Source: Trueperaceae bacterium
Lineage (GTDB): Bacteria > Deinococcota > Deinococci > Deinococcales > Trueperaceae
Reading direction: 5' to 3'
Assembly: GCA_011389865.1 (NCBI GenBank)
Contig: JAABTL010000022.1
Coordinates: 1-46,261, forward strand
Length of the DNA: 46,261 nucleotides
This document shows, piece by piece, positions 34,011 to 42,825 of this stretch (within the stretch, counting starts at the first letter, position 1; every line of letters starts with the position of its first letter). The notes under the pieces are model-generated. The model was not told the DNA's origin and did no database searches. It was given only the letters and a program-made list of their open reading frames with translations. A program made the translations under genes and the position numbers.

Positions 34011-34083
34011 TGCCGAGCCGCCCGCGGCCGGCGCCGACCACCCTCGCCGCGGGCGCGCGGCGGTCACCGTGGCCGGGCCTCGG

Positions 34084-35934
34084 TCACGGCACGCCGCCGG
34101 CCGCCCGCCACGGCGTCGGACCGTCCGCGCCGGTCCTGAAGCCGAGCCGGACCGTGCCGTCCACCAGGTCGACGCCGAGATCGAGCTGCAACTGGAAGGG
34201 GAGCAGGCCGACGACGCTTCCCTCCAGGGTGACGCCGAGGCCGATGCCGGCGCGCGTGCGGGCGTCGTGGCGCACGACGTCGAGGAACGCGCGGCCGTGG
34301 GTGGTGAGTTCCGCTGCCTCGCTCAGCCACGCGGGGTCGTGCAGCGTGGTGCGGAACTCGACGCTGCCGCCGACGAGCGCGCGCGTGATGGCGGTCGCCG
34401 AGGCGCTGCGGTAGCGCACCGGGTCGACGTGGATGGCGTAGGGGTCGGGCGTCGCGCCGCTCGCCGCCAGCGCGAACAGGCGAACGCCGACCTCGGGGGC
34501 GCCGCGGCCGATGGCGGCGCTGCCGATCGCGCCGCGGGCGTCGACGCCCGCGCGGGCCCAGCGTCCGGCCTGGCCGGCGATCTCGGCGTCGATCCACACG
34601 TGGTCGGGGCGGTAGCTGGCCGACGCTTCGGTCACGCCGCTCAGGACGTCGTGGACGATGCCCAGCGTGAGGCCCGGGGCGGCCTCCCGCAGGACCCCCA
34701 GCCGTAGGCTCGGCCCGCGAGCCAGTTGAGCGCTGATGCTGGCGTGCAACTCGGTGTCGTCGCGGAGTCGGACGCCGAGGCGCAGCGCGAGCAGGTTGGC
34801 GTGCGGCTCGTTGCCGCGCCCCAAAGCGACGCCGATGGACGCCCGCTGCAGGGGCCCGCCGCTGACGGTGAGCGCGACGCCGAGCCGGTCGCTGAGGCGG
34901 GTGGGCGCGCGGGTGAGTGCGGTGGTGGCGTTCATGCGCAACGCGAGCCGGATCGGCGGCTGCTCGTCGTCGAGCGTGGCGCCCGCGACGCGGTCGCGCC
35001 AGTCGACGTTGATCGGATGATCCCGGTGGGGGTCGCCGCCGGGCCGGAGCGGGACGCCGCGCCGCGACAGGTCCGCGCGGATGGTGGGTAGCAGGTCGAG
35101 GGTGGCGCGCCGCCCGGCGTCGATGTACGCCGCCCGGTGGTCGAAGTCCATGCGCGGCGCGTCCTGCAGCGACGGGCGGATCACGACGTCGGCCTCGCGC
35201 AGGCTCGCCTCCGTGTACGGCCGGATGAGGCCCCCGAGCGTCAGGGAGGCCGTGCTCTGGATCGACGCGGGGTCGACGACGACGCTGCGCCCCAGGTCGA
35301 CGGCGATGACGTAGTCGGCGCCCAGGCGACGCGCGGTCTCCGTCGGGATCAGCTGTTTGAGGCCGCCGTCGATGTAGCTGTGGTCGCCGATCGCGACGGG
35401 ATTGAACAGGATAGGCACCGCCGCCGAGGCCTGCAGTACGAGGGCCAGGGGCGCGTCGTCGGGCGCGTGCGGCTCCCCCGTCACCAGATCGGTGACGATG
35501 CCGCGGAACGGGATGCGCGTGTCCGCGACCCGGCGGTCCTCGAAGACGGCGGCGAGGATGCGACCGAGCGGGGCGTTGTCGAGAACCCCGCCCCGCAGGG
35601 GGAACTGCGAACGCGCCGTGGCGGCGGGGTCGACGAAGGCCAGCAACTCGGGAAGCTCGTCCGCGGCGAAGCCGGCGGCGTAGAGGCCGCCGACGATGGC
35701 GCCGATGCTGGTGCCGACGATCATGTCGAGCGGGACGCCCCCGGCCACCAGCTCCTGGATGACGCCGACGTGGGCGGCGCCGCGCGCGGCGCCGCCGCTC
35801 AGGACCAGGGCCACCCGTGGCCGCCCTTCGGGCGTGGCTGCCGCAGCCTGCGAGTGCGCAGGCATGCCCGCCAGGGCCGACCACAGCAGGACGGCCATGG
35901 TGATCACGACGCGGCGTGCGCGCAGGGGTTGCAC
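34084..35934 (-). CDS. Patatin-like phospholipase with C-terminal barrel-like region
   Basis: 616 residues. A signal peptide (about 1-30) precedes the patatin domain (about 38-235): oxyanion motif LSGGAARGAAHVGV, nucleophile Ser76 in GTSIG, and Asp189 in the DGG motif of the Ser-Asp dyad. Residues from about 300 to the end alternate polar and hydrophobic residues in many short strands, as expected for an outer-membrane barrel of the PlpD (type Vd) kind. A POTRA domain is not clear. GTG at 35934 has GGAGGAGG upstream. Lipid hydrolysis at the cell surface is a family-based inference. Confidence 0.85.
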   Translation of the reverse strand: MQPLRARRVVITMAVLLWSALAGMPAHSQAAAATPEGRPRVALVLSGGAARGAAHVGVIQELVAGGVPLDMIVGTSIGAIVGGLYAAGFAADELPELLAFVDPAATARSQFPLRGGVLDNAPLGRILAAVFEDRRVADTRIPFRGIVTDLVTGEPHAPDDAPLALVLQASAAVPILFNPVAIGDHSYIDGGLKQLIPTETARRLGADYVIAVDLGRSVVVDPASIQSTASLTLGGLIRPYTEASLREADVVIRPSLQDAPRMDFDHRAAYIDAGRRATLDLLPTIRADLSRRGVPLRPGGDPHRDHPINVDWRDRVAGATLDDEQPPIRLALRMNATTALTRAPTRLSDRLGVALTVSGGPLQRASIGVALGRGNEPHANLLALRLGVRLRDDTELHASISAQLARGPSLRLGVLREAAPGLTLGIVHDVLSGVTEASASYRPDHVWIDAEIAGQAGRWARAGVDARGAIGSAAIGRGAPEVGVRLFALAASGATPDPYAIHVDPVRYRSASATAITRALVGGSVEFRTTLHDPAWLSEAAELTTHGRAFLDVVRHDARTRAGIGLGVTLEGSVVGLLPFQLQLDLGVDLVDGTVRLGFRTGADGPTPWRAAGGVP

Positions 35935-36106
35935 CGGTTCCTCCTCCGGGGGAGGGGCCGCGCCACGTCAGCCGCCGGCGTTGGGCTGCTCGGCGCGGCG
36001 CGCGAGCGGTCGCGGAGGGCGAACGACGGAATCCAGGTCCAGCCTAGGGCATCGGGGACGCGGGCGCGGCTCAGCGGTTACCGTAGACCCCGAGAGGGGG
36101 CCCACG
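35935..36106. promoter_or_regulatory. Divergent gap between patatin and PPK2 genes
   Basis: 172 bases. TACCGT at about 36079-36084 could be the -10 for PPK2. No gene was found. Confidence 0.35.
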
Positions 36107-37015
36107 GTGAGCGACGATCGCAAGAACGGCAAGCGCAAGGCGAAGACCAAGGCCAAGGCCAAGAAGGTCGAGTCGACCGATGCCCCCGCCCAGGCCACGG
36201 AGCCGGCCGCGGCCACGCCGCCGCCGGTCGCCGCGGACGGTCGACTCGACAAGAAGACCTACGAGCGGGAACTCGCCAAGCTGCAGGTGGAGCTCGTCAA
36301 GCTGCAGGCCTGGGTGCAGCACGAGGGGCTTCGGGTCGTGGTGATCTTCGAGGGGCGCGACGCCGCCGGCAAGGGCGGCACGATCAAGCGCATCACCGAG
36401 AGCCTCAACCCGCGCGCCTGTCGGGTGGTCGCGCTGCCCAAGCCCACCGAGCGTGAGGCCACCCAGTGGTACTTCCAGCGCTACGTCGAACACCTTCCCG
36501 CCGCAGGCGAGATCGTGATCTTCGACCGCAGCTGGTACAACCGCGCCGGCGTCGAGCGGGTGATGGGCTTCTGCACCGAGGAGGAGGTGCAGGAGTTCTT
36601 CCGCAGCTGCCCCGGGCTCGAGCGCATGCTGGTGCGCGCCGGCATCATCCTGATCAAGTACTGGTTCTCGGTCTCGCCGGAGGAGCAGGAGCGGCGCTTC
36701 CAGGATCGGCTGGAGAACGTCACCAAGCACTGGAAGCTCTCGCCGATGGACCTGGAGGCGCGGCAGCACTGGGTGGCCTACTCGCAGGCCAAGGACGCGA
36801 TGTTCGCCTTCACCGACGTCAAGACGTGCCCCTGGTACGTCGTCGACGCCGACGACAAGCGGCGAGCGCGGCTGAACTGCATCCACCACCTGCTGACGAT
36901 GTTCCCCTACGAGGACGTCATCCCGCGGGTGGCCGAGTTGCCGGAGCGCGAGGGCGAGGGCGCCTACGTGCGCCCGCCGATCAACGAGCAGACGTTCGTG
37001 CCGGAGAGGTACTGA
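36107..37015 (+). CDS. ppk2: Polyphosphate kinase 2 (PPK2)
   Basis: 302 residues. A Lys/Ala-rich N-terminal tail (about 40 residues) precedes the PPK2 core: Walker A FEGRDAAGKGGTIKR, Walker B-like IVIFDRSWYNRAGVERVMGFC, the lid arginines in EQERRFQDR, and CPWYVVDADDKRRARLNCI. It transfers phosphate between polyphosphate and nucleotides. GTG at 36107 is preceded by GAGAGGGGG. PPK1, the main polyphosphate-making enzyme, is encoded 4 kb further on. Confidence 0.93.
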   Translation: MSDDRKNGKRKAKTKAKAKKVESTDAPAQATEPAAATPPPVAADGRLDKKTYERELAKLQVELVKLQAWVQHEGLRVVVIFEGRDAAGKGGTIKRITESLNPRACRVVALPKPTEREATQWYFQRYVEHLPAAGEIVIFDRSWYNRAGVERVMGFCTEEEVQEFFRSCPGLERMLVRAGIILIKYWFSVSPEEQERRFQDRLENVTKHWKLSPMDLEARQHWVAYSQAKDAMFAFTDVKTCPWYVVDADDKRRARLNCIHHLLTMFPYEDVIPRVAELPEREGEGAYVRPPINEQTFVPERY

Positions 37016-37068
37016 GCCAACCGGTGGCCCGCGCGCCGCGCGCCGCCCGGCCGTAGACTGCGGGCTGC

Positions 37069-38445
37069 ATGGCCGCCGCCCCTCTGCCCCCTCCGCCCGG
37101 CTCGTTCGCCCGCCTGACCGACCTCGACCTCGGCACCCGGCAGCAGGTGCGCCGCACCATGCGCCTGTCGGTGCTCGAGGGCTCGCTGACCCAGACGTTC
37201 CTCAATTGGACCTCGGGCAGCGTGTTGATCGGCTTCATGCTGCACCTGGGGGCGTCGCCGGCCGAGATCGCCCTGGTGGGCGCGGTGCCGCTGCTGTCGC
37301 AGGTCGCCAGCCCCGGAGCCGCCTACCTCGCCGCCGCGCTGGGCCGGCGCAAGCTGCTGACGGTGGCGATGGCGTTGATCTCGCGGCTGACCTGGCTGTT
37401 CGCCGCGTCGCTCCCGCTGGTGCCGATGCCCGACACCTGGCGCCCGTCGGTGCTGATCCTCGTGGTGTTGACCAGCAGCTTCTTCCTGGCGGCGAACGGC
37501 ACGCTGTGGACCGCCTGGATGGGTGACGTCATCCCCGAGCGCGAGCGTGGGCGCTACTTCGGCCTGCGGGCCGGCATCGTGGGCGTGATCGCCATGGTCG
37601 CGAACCTGGCGGCCGGCGCCTTCCTCGACCGCGTCGGTGCGCCGTTCTCGTTCCAGGCGGTGTTGGTCGCCTCCGTGGTCATCGCGCTCGCGGGCGTCGG
37701 CATCTACCTGCTGCAGCTCGACCCGCCCACCGAACACGTGCGCGTGCGTTGGGGCCAGCTGCTGACGCTGCCGTGGCGCGACGCGGGGTTCCGCAACTTC
37801 CTTCGTTTCGCGCTGTACTGGCAGTTCGTGGTGCTGCTCGCGGCGCCGTTCGTCTTCCCCTACTTCCTCGACGAGCTGCGCCTGACCTTCACGCAGGTGG
37901 CGATCTGGTCGTCGATCGCGGCGCTGACCGCGCTCGCGACCACCTACATGTGGGGCCGGGTGGCGGACCGAACCGGCAACAAGGGCGTGCTGGCGATCGG
38001 CACCTTCCTCGCCGGCCTGCTGCTGCCGAGCAGTTGGATCGCGGCGGGCATCACCGGCGACGTCGGCTGGATCTGGCTCTCGGCCGTGTTCGACGCGATC
38101 GCCTGGGGGGCGATCGGCCCGGCGATCTTCAACCTCGCCCTGGTCTCCGCGCCGCGCGCCAACCGGGTCGTGTTCATCGCGATGTACTCCCTCGGCACGG
38201 GCGTCGCCGGGTTCGTCGGCGGCGTCCTGTCGGGTCCCCTGCTCGTGTTCCTGAGGAACTTCGAGACCCAGGCCTTCGGCGCCACCTGGTCCGCCTACCA
38301 CTGGCTGTTCGTGATCTCGGGCGTGCTGCGGATGCTGGCCTGGGTCTGGCTCCGCTCGGTGCCCGAGGTAGAGGCCTGGCGCACCCGCGACCTGCTGCGC
38401 AGCATGCGGACCGGGTGGAAGGGGATGGGTTTCCCCTGGAGGTGA
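37069..38445 (+). CDS. MFS-type membrane transporter
   Basis: 458 residues, about 12 helices. The N-terminal SVLEGSLTQTFLNWTSGSVLIGFML and the loop WMGDVIPERERGRYFGLR (motif A-like) mark an MFS permease of the uncharacterised type often seen in Deinococcota and Chloroflexota genomes. The substrate is unknown. TAGACT at 37054-37059 lies nine bases before the ATG. It is followed by a HicB remnant and a methyltransferase on the same strand. Confidence 0.82.
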   Translation: MAAAPLPPPPGSFARLTDLDLGTRQQVRRTMRLSVLEGSLTQTFLNWTSGSVLIGFMLHLGASPAEIALVGAVPLLSQVASPGAAYLAAALGRRKLLTVAMALISRLTWLFAASLPLVPMPDTWRPSVLILVVLTSSFFLAANGTLWTAWMGDVIPERERGRYFGLRAGIVGVIAMVANLAAGAFLDRVGAPFSFQAVLVASVVIALAGVGIYLLQLDPPTEHVRVRWGQLLTLPWRDAGFRNFLRFALYWQFVVLLAAPFVFPYFLDELRLTFTQVAIWSSIAALTALATTYMWGRVADRTGNKGVLAIGTFLAGLLLPSSWIAAGITGDVGWIWLSAVFDAIAWGAIGPAIFNLALVSAPRANRVVFIAMYSLGTGVAGFVGGVLSGPLLVFLRNFETQAFGATWSAYHWLFVISGVLRMLAWVWLRSVPEVEAWRTRDLLRSMRTGWKGMGFPWR

Positions 38446-38455
38446 GGGAGCCCAC

Positions 38456-38614
38456 GTGAGGTACGCGGTCATCGTCGAGGAAGGCGAGACGAGCCTCGGC
38501 GCACGCGTTCCGGATCTTCTCGGGTGCGTTGCGGTGGCGCCGACACGGGCAGAGGCGCTGTGGCTCATCCGCGGGGCCGCGGCGTGCCGCGCGGGTAGCC
38601 TGGTACCCCGGTGA
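38456..38614 (+). pseudogene. HicB-like antitoxin remnant (52 residues)
   Basis: GTG at 38456 has GGAGGTGAGGGAG upstream. The peptide begins VRYAVIVEEGETSLGARVPDLLGCVAV and continues TRAEALWLIRGAA, which is the N-terminal half of HicB/UPF0150 proteins (RYAV-I-GE-S-GA-VPDLPGCVA, then TREEAL-LIREAI). The C-terminal DNA-binding half and any HicA toxin are missing. The TGA overlaps the methyltransferase GTG (GTGA). It may be a decayed gene that now only passes ribosomes on, or a short expressed protein. Confidence 0.6.
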
Positions 38615-39405
38615 GCGACGACCGCGCCAGCCTCGTGCCGGGGACGCGAGCGGGCAGGACGCAGGGCGACTACGCTGCGCTGGCCGAGTTCTGGACCTGC
38701 TTCTTCGGTGATCGCGGTCCCGAGGTCGAGGCCTGGGCGACGCTGGCGCGGCCCTACGGGCGGCGCGTGCTGGCACCGATGGCGGCCGTGGGGGAGCTGG
38801 CCCACGGGCTCGCACGCGCCGGTTTCGAGGTGGTCGCGGTCGACCGCTCGGCGGCGATGGTGCGCGAGGGCCGTCGCCGCTTCCCGCCGGACGAGGCGCT
38901 GACCTGGATGCGCGGCGACGTCCGGCGCTTGCGGCGGGCCGACATGCCGTTCGACTTCGCCTTCCTCGCGAACGGCGACCTCCACCACTTCGATGGGTTC
39001 GAGGCGCAGGCGCGCGTCCTGGCGAGCGTGGCGGGCGCACTGCGGCCGGGTGGGGCGGTCGGTCTCGAGCTCTTCGCGCCGGCGGGCGCCTCGTGGGCGA
39101 CGCCGCCGCGGCGCTTCGAGCCGCTGCGGCCGCCGCCCGGGGGCGCGCGCATCTGGAAGGACGGCGCCACGCGCTTCGACGCGGCGACGCTGCGGCTTGA
39201 GATCGAGCAGACCCTGCACGTGCAGCGCGCCGGCCAGCGGGAGCGCCATCCGCACCGGCTCACGCTGCAGTTGCTCGAGCGCGACGCGCTACCGGCGCTG
39301 CTCGAGCGGGCCGGTCTGCGGTGGCTGGCCGAGTACGGCGGCTACGACCTCGCCCCCTGGGCGCCGGGGGCCGCGACCTGGATCGTGTTGGCGGAGAAGG
39401 CCTGA
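38611..39405 (+). CDS. SAM-dependent methyltransferase-like protein
   Basis: 264 residues, class I methyltransferase fold: VVAVDRSAAMVREGRRRF (motif after strand 2), MRGDVRRL, FDFAFLANGDLHHF and LRPGGAVGLELF. The usual glycine-rich motif I is replaced by VLAPMAAVGELAHGLA, so the AdoMet loop is atypical, though it retains the overall pattern. The substrate is unknown. GTG 38611 overlaps the HicB remnant; TAGCCT nine bases upstream could also give a nearly leaderless transcript. Confidence 0.8.
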   Translation: MSDDRASLVPGTRAGRTQGDYAALAEFWTCFFGDRGPEVEAWATLARPYGRRVLAPMAAVGELAHGLARAGFEVVAVDRSAAMVREGRRRFPPDEALTWMRGDVRRLRRADMPFDFAFLANGDLHHFDGFEAQARVLASVAGALRPGGAVGLELFAPAGASWATPPRRFEPLRPPPGGARIWKDGATRFDAATLRLEIEQTLHVQRAGQRERHPHRLTLQLLERDALPALLERAGLRWLAEYGGYDLAPWAPGAATWIVLAEKA

Positions 39406-39429
39406 GCTGGGCGGGCCGCCTGCGCGGGC

Positions 39430-40053
39430 TCAACCAGCGCCGGCGATGGCCCTGATCCCGCCCGGGGTCAGCAGGTGCGTCATCGGCGCGTCGTGCGGCT
39501 CCGTCGGCAGCAGCTCGACGACCAGCGCGTCCAGGGTGACGCCCACCCTGGGCACGTGTCCAGGGAGCGTCGGCAGCAGCCGGTCGTAGTGGCCCTGTCC
39601 GTGGCCCAGTCGGGCACCATGGGCGTCGAAGGCGAGGCCCGGCACCAGCACCAGGTCGATCTCGCCCGGGGCGACCGGCGGCGCGTCGGGGCGCGGCTGC
39701 AGGAACCCGTACGGGTGGCGCTCGAAGGGCTCGACCCAGGCGCGCAGCTGCAGCGGCTCGCCGGGGCCGACCGTGCGGGTGGTCGCGAGCGTGGGGGCCG
39801 GGCCGGGGCGCATCCAGGGCGCGATCGGGTCGGGCTCGTCGCCGAACGCCACGTAGGCCAGCGCCGTCCGGGCCCGACGCCACGCGTCCCAGGCGGCGAG
39901 CAGCGCCTGCAGCGCGGCCTCGTCGTCGGCGCGCCGCCGGGGATCGGCGGCCCAGGCGCGGCGCACGACCTGGGCCCAGGTTCGCCAGGCGGGCTTGCCG
40001 GCGTCCGGCGCCGGCGGGGCGACCGCGCCGCCGTTAGGTTCGCTGGCCCTCAC
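39430..40053 (-). CDS. 5-formyltetrahydrofolate cyclo-ligase
   Basis: 207 residues. The C-terminal half has the family order: DLVLVPGLAFDAHGARLGHGQGHYDRLLP (usual form LGYGGGYYDR) and VGVTLDALVVELLPTEPHDAPMTHLLTPGG. It uses ATP to convert 5-formyl-THF to 5,10-methenyl-THF. GTG at 40053 follows TAGCGT (minus strand) by six bases. The gene is divergent from osmC with only 32 bases between start codons. Confidence 0.88.
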   Translation of the reverse strand: MRASEPNGGAVAPPAPDAGKPAWRTWAQVVRRAWAADPRRRADDEAALQALLAAWDAWRRARTALAYVAFGDEPDPIAPWMRPGPAPTLATTRTVGPGEPLQLRAWVEPFERHPYGFLQPRPDAPPVAPGEIDLVLVPGLAFDAHGARLGHGQGHYDRLLPTLPGHVPRVGVTLDALVVELLPTEPHDAPMTHLLTPGGIRAIAGAG

Positions 40054-40059
40054 GCGCGC

Positions 40060-40079
40060 ACGCTACCGCACCGTAGTCT
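40060..40079. promoter_or_regulatory. Back-to-back leaderless promoters
   Basis: The 32-base gap holds TAGCGT on the minus strand (40065-40060), six bases before the GTG at 40053, and TAGTCT on the plus strand (40074-40079), six bases before the ATG at 40086. The two -10 elements are 8 bases apart, so the two polymerases would compete. Confidence 0.65.
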
Positions 40080-40085
40080 GGGGCC

Positions 40086-40523
40086 ATGCCCGAGACCACC
40101 CAAGCCACCCTGCACCACCTCGTCGACAAGCGCTTCGTGGGGACGATCCCCGATGGCCGTCAGGTCCTGATCGACGGCACCAAGGAGCACCCGCTCGGCA
40201 TGGGCCCCATGCAGCTCGTCCTCAACGCCTGGGGCGGCTGCGTCGCGTACGACGTCGTCGAGATGATCAAGAAGCGGCGCGTGGACGTGATCAGCTACCG
40301 CGTCGAGCTCGAGGGCGACCGCAACGACGGTGTCCCCGCTTTCTACACGCGCCTGCGCGCCCGCCACGTCATCGACGCGCCGGGCCTCGACCGCAAGACG
40401 TTCGAGCGCTTCGTCGACCTGGCGATGAACAAGTACTGTTCGGTCGGCATGAGCCTCAAGGCCGAGCAGAGCTTCGAGGTGGAGCTGCTGCACGAGGGGG
40501 CCGAACCGGTCGACGCCGGCTGA
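40086..40523 (+). CDS. OsmC/Ohr-family protein
   Basis: 145 residues. It has the OsmC fold pattern: VLIDGTKEHPLGMGPMQLVLNAWGGCVAYDVVEMIKKR with the family cysteine (Cys53), and NKYCSVGMSLKAE with the second cysteine (Cys119). Such proteins reduce organic peroxides with this cysteine pair. The final residues (VDAG) and stop codon are encoded within the first copy of a 27-base tandem repeat. Confidence 0.9.
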   Translation: MPETTQATLHHLVDKRFVGTIPDGRQVLIDGTKEHPLGMGPMQLVLNAWGGCVAYDVVEMIKKRRVDVISYRVELEGDRNDGVPAFYTRLRARHVIDAPGLDRKTFERFVDLAMNKYCSVGMSLKAEQSFEVELLHEGAEPVDAG

Positions 40524-40601
40524 TCACCGACGTCGGTCGACGCCGGCTGATCTCCGACGTCGGTCGACGCCGGCTGATCACCGACGTCGGTCGACGCCGG
40601 C
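40508..40601. repeat. 27-base tandem repeat, about 3.5 copies
   Basis: Copies at 40508-40534, 40535-40561, 40562-40588 and a 13-base partial at 40589-40601. Each starts GGTCGACGCCGGCTGATC; copy 2 differs from copies 1 and 3 by one base (A to T). Each contains palindromes GTCGAC, GCCGGC, TGATCA and GACGTC. The first copy covers the osmC stop codon. The rest lies between osmC and ppk1. Confidence 0.85.
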
Positions 40602-40676
40602 CGGCGGTCGACGCCCGGAGGTCGCCGGAGGCGCCGCCCCGTTCAGGTTCATGACGAAGGGGCCGCGCCCGCCTGG

Positions 40677-40682
40677 TAATCT
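40677..40682 (+). promoter_or_regulatory. -10 element of leaderless ppk1 transcript
   Basis: TAATCT with exactly seven bases to the ATG at 40690. Confidence 0.6.
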
Positions 40683-40689
40683 CGCCTCG

Positions 40690-42762
40690 ATGCCCCAGCA
40701 GGTCGATCTGGCGGACCCGTCGCTGTACTTCAACCGCGAGCTCAGTTGGCTGGCGTTCAACAGGCGCGTGCTCGAGGAGGCGCAGGACGCCTCGCAGCCG
40801 CTGCTGGAGCGGCTGAAGTTCCTGGCGATCTTCGCGAGCAACCTCGACGAGTTCATGATGATCCGCTACGCGGGCCTCAAGGAGCAGCAGGCGGCGGGCG
40901 TCACCGCCCGTTCGTTCGACGGCTTGACGGCGGCGGAGCAGTTGGCGGCGGTCTCCGCGGCCCTGCATCCGATGGTGCTCGAGCACCGGCGCGTGCTGCG
41001 CGAGGACGTGTTGCCGGCGCTCGCCCGCCATGGGGTCGTCATCCGCGACGTCGGCGGCCTGAACGAGGCCGAGCGCGCGGCGGTCGACGCCTTCTGGCGG
41101 GAGGAACTGTTCCCGGTCCTCACGCCCCTGGCGATCGACTCGGGCCACCCCTTCCCGCGGTTGCCGAACCAGTCCTTCGCGCTGCTCCTGGAGGTGGTCG
41201 ACGAGGAGACCGGCGTCATCAGGTCGGCCATCGTGCAGGTCCCCTCGGTGCTCCCACGCTTCCTGCGGTTGCCCGGCGACGGGCACGACTTCGTCGTGCT
41301 GGAGGACGTGATCCGAGATCGGGTGGCCGAGCTGTTCCCCGGCCACGCGGTGCGCGGCGTGCACGGCTTCCGCATCACCCGCGACGCCGACATCGAGATC
41401 GCCGAGGACGAGGCCGGCGACCTGCTGCGGGCGGTCGCGGACGAGGTGCGCCGCCGCCGATGGGGCGACGCGGTGCGGCTGGAGGTCCTGACGGGCATGC
41501 CCGTGGGTTGGGTCGAGCGCCTGCGGCAGACGCTCAAGCTGCTGCCCGAGGACGTGTACGAGGTCCCCAACCACCTCAACGTGGTCGACTTCATGGAGTT
41601 GGCGCAGCTACCGATCCCAGAACTGCGCGACCCGCCGTTCAACCCGCGCCTGCCGCGGGAGTTGCATCGCCACGCCACGGTGTTCGACGCCGTGCGCGAG
41701 CGCGACGTGCTGCTGCACCACCCCTTCCACGCCTTCGACGCGGTGCAGCGTTTGCTGGACGACGCCGCCGACGACCCGGACGTGTTGGCGATCAAGCAGA
41801 CGCTCTACCGCGTCGGCCGCAACTCGCCGGTGGTCGCCGCCCTGGAGCGGGCCGCCGGCAATGGCAAGCCGGTCACGGCGATGGTGGAGCTCAAGGCGCG
41901 CTTCGACGAGGAGAACAACATCGTGTGGGCGCGGGAGCTCGAGCGTGCCGGCGTGCACGTCGTGTACGGGCTACCTGGGCTGAAGACGCACGCCAAGGCG
42001 CTGCTGGTCGTGCGCCGCGAGCGCGGCGCCGATGGCGCCAGCGTCATCCGCCGCTACATGCACCTGGGCACCGGCAACTACAACGCCGGGACCGCGGTCG
42101 TGTACACCGACATGGGCCTGTTGACCTGCGATCCCGATCTGGGTGCCGACGTCTCGGAGCTGTTCAACCTGCTCACGGGCTTCAGCAAGCAGCGCACCTG
42201 GCGCAAGTTGTGGGTGGCGCCGGAGACGCTGCGCGGCGCGCTGATGGCGGCGATCGAGCGGGAGACCGAGCACGCCCGCGCCGGCCGGCCCGCGCGCATC
42301 GCCGGCAAGATGAACTCGCTGGTCGACCCGCGGGTGATCCAGGCGCTCTACCGCGCCTCGCAGGCGGGCGTCGAGATCGATCTCATCGTGCGGGGCGTGT
42401 GCTGCCTGCGGCCGGGGGTGCCCGGGGTGTCGAAGCGCATTCGGGTCCGCTCGATCGTGGGCCGCTTCCTGGAGCACGCGCGCATCTTCTACTTCGAGGA
42501 CGGTGGCGCGGGCCGCCTCTACCTGGGGTCGGCGGACTGGATGCAGCGCAACCTCAACGCCCGCATCGAGTCGCTGTTCCCCGTCGAGGAGCCGCGCGTG
42601 CGGCGGGAGATCATGAAGGTGCTCGACCTGGGCCTGCGGGACAACGTCAAGGCGCGTGAGTTGCAGTCCGGCGGCGACTACGTGCGCGCGCGCCGGCGTC
42701 CGGGACAGCGGCGGCTGGACAGCCAGGCGCACCTGCTCGAGCGCTCGCGGCGCAAGGGCTAG
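40690..42762 (+). CDS. ppk1: Polyphosphate kinase 1
   Basis: 690 residues. The N-terminal LADPSLYFNRELSWLAFNRRVLEEA and SNLDEFMMIR, the middle LLHHPFHAFDAVQRLL and AIKQTLYRVG, and the two phospho-enzyme histidines, His458 in RYMHLGTGNYN and His596 in LEHARIFYF, are all present. It makes polyphosphate from ATP. ATG 40690 follows TAATCT by seven bases; the open frame begins earlier but is not PPK-like. Together with the PPK2 gene it suggests active polyphosphate storage and use. Confidence 0.96.
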   Translation: MPQQVDLADPSLYFNRELSWLAFNRRVLEEAQDASQPLLERLKFLAIFASNLDEFMMIRYAGLKEQQAAGVTARSFDGLTAAEQLAAVSAALHPMVLEHRRVLREDVLPALARHGVVIRDVGGLNEAERAAVDAFWREELFPVLTPLAIDSGHPFPRLPNQSFALLLEVVDEETGVIRSAIVQVPSVLPRFLRLPGDGHDFVVLEDVIRDRVAELFPGHAVRGVHGFRITRDADIEIAEDEAGDLLRAVADEVRRRRWGDAVRLEVLTGMPVGWVERLRQTLKLLPEDVYEVPNHLNVVDFMELAQLPIPELRDPPFNPRLPRELHRHATVFDAVRERDVLLHHPFHAFDAVQRLLDDAADDPDVLAIKQTLYRVGRNSPVVAALERAAGNGKPVTAMVELKARFDEENNIVWARELERAGVHVVYGLPGLKTHAKALLVVRRERGADGASVIRRYMHLGTGNYNAGTAVVYTDMGLLTCDPDLGADVSELFNLLTGFSKQRTWRKLWVAPETLRGALMAAIERETEHARAGRPARIAGKMNSLVDPRVIQALYRASQAGVEIDLIVRGVCCLRPGVPGVSKRIRVRSIVGRFLEHARIFYFEDGGAGRLYLGSADWMQRNLNARIESLFPVEEPRVRREIMKVLDLGLRDNVKARELQSGGDYVRARRRPGQRRLDSQAHLLERSRRKG

Positions 42763-42770
42763 GCTGCCTC

Positions 42771-42788
42771 CGCGTCCCACGGGACGCG
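42771..42788. terminator. Hairpin between convergent ppk1 and small gene
   Basis: CGCGTCC and GGACGCG pair around CACG, nine bases after the ppk1 stop. No T-run. It can act for both strands. Confidence 0.5.
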
Positions 42789-42825
42789 CGCCGACGATCG
42801 GGGCACCGTGACCGGGCCCGCAGGA

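Noticed and set aside
40508-40601. 27-base repeats as a CRISPR array
   Set aside because: The copies are directly adjacent with no spacers and no cas genes nearby.
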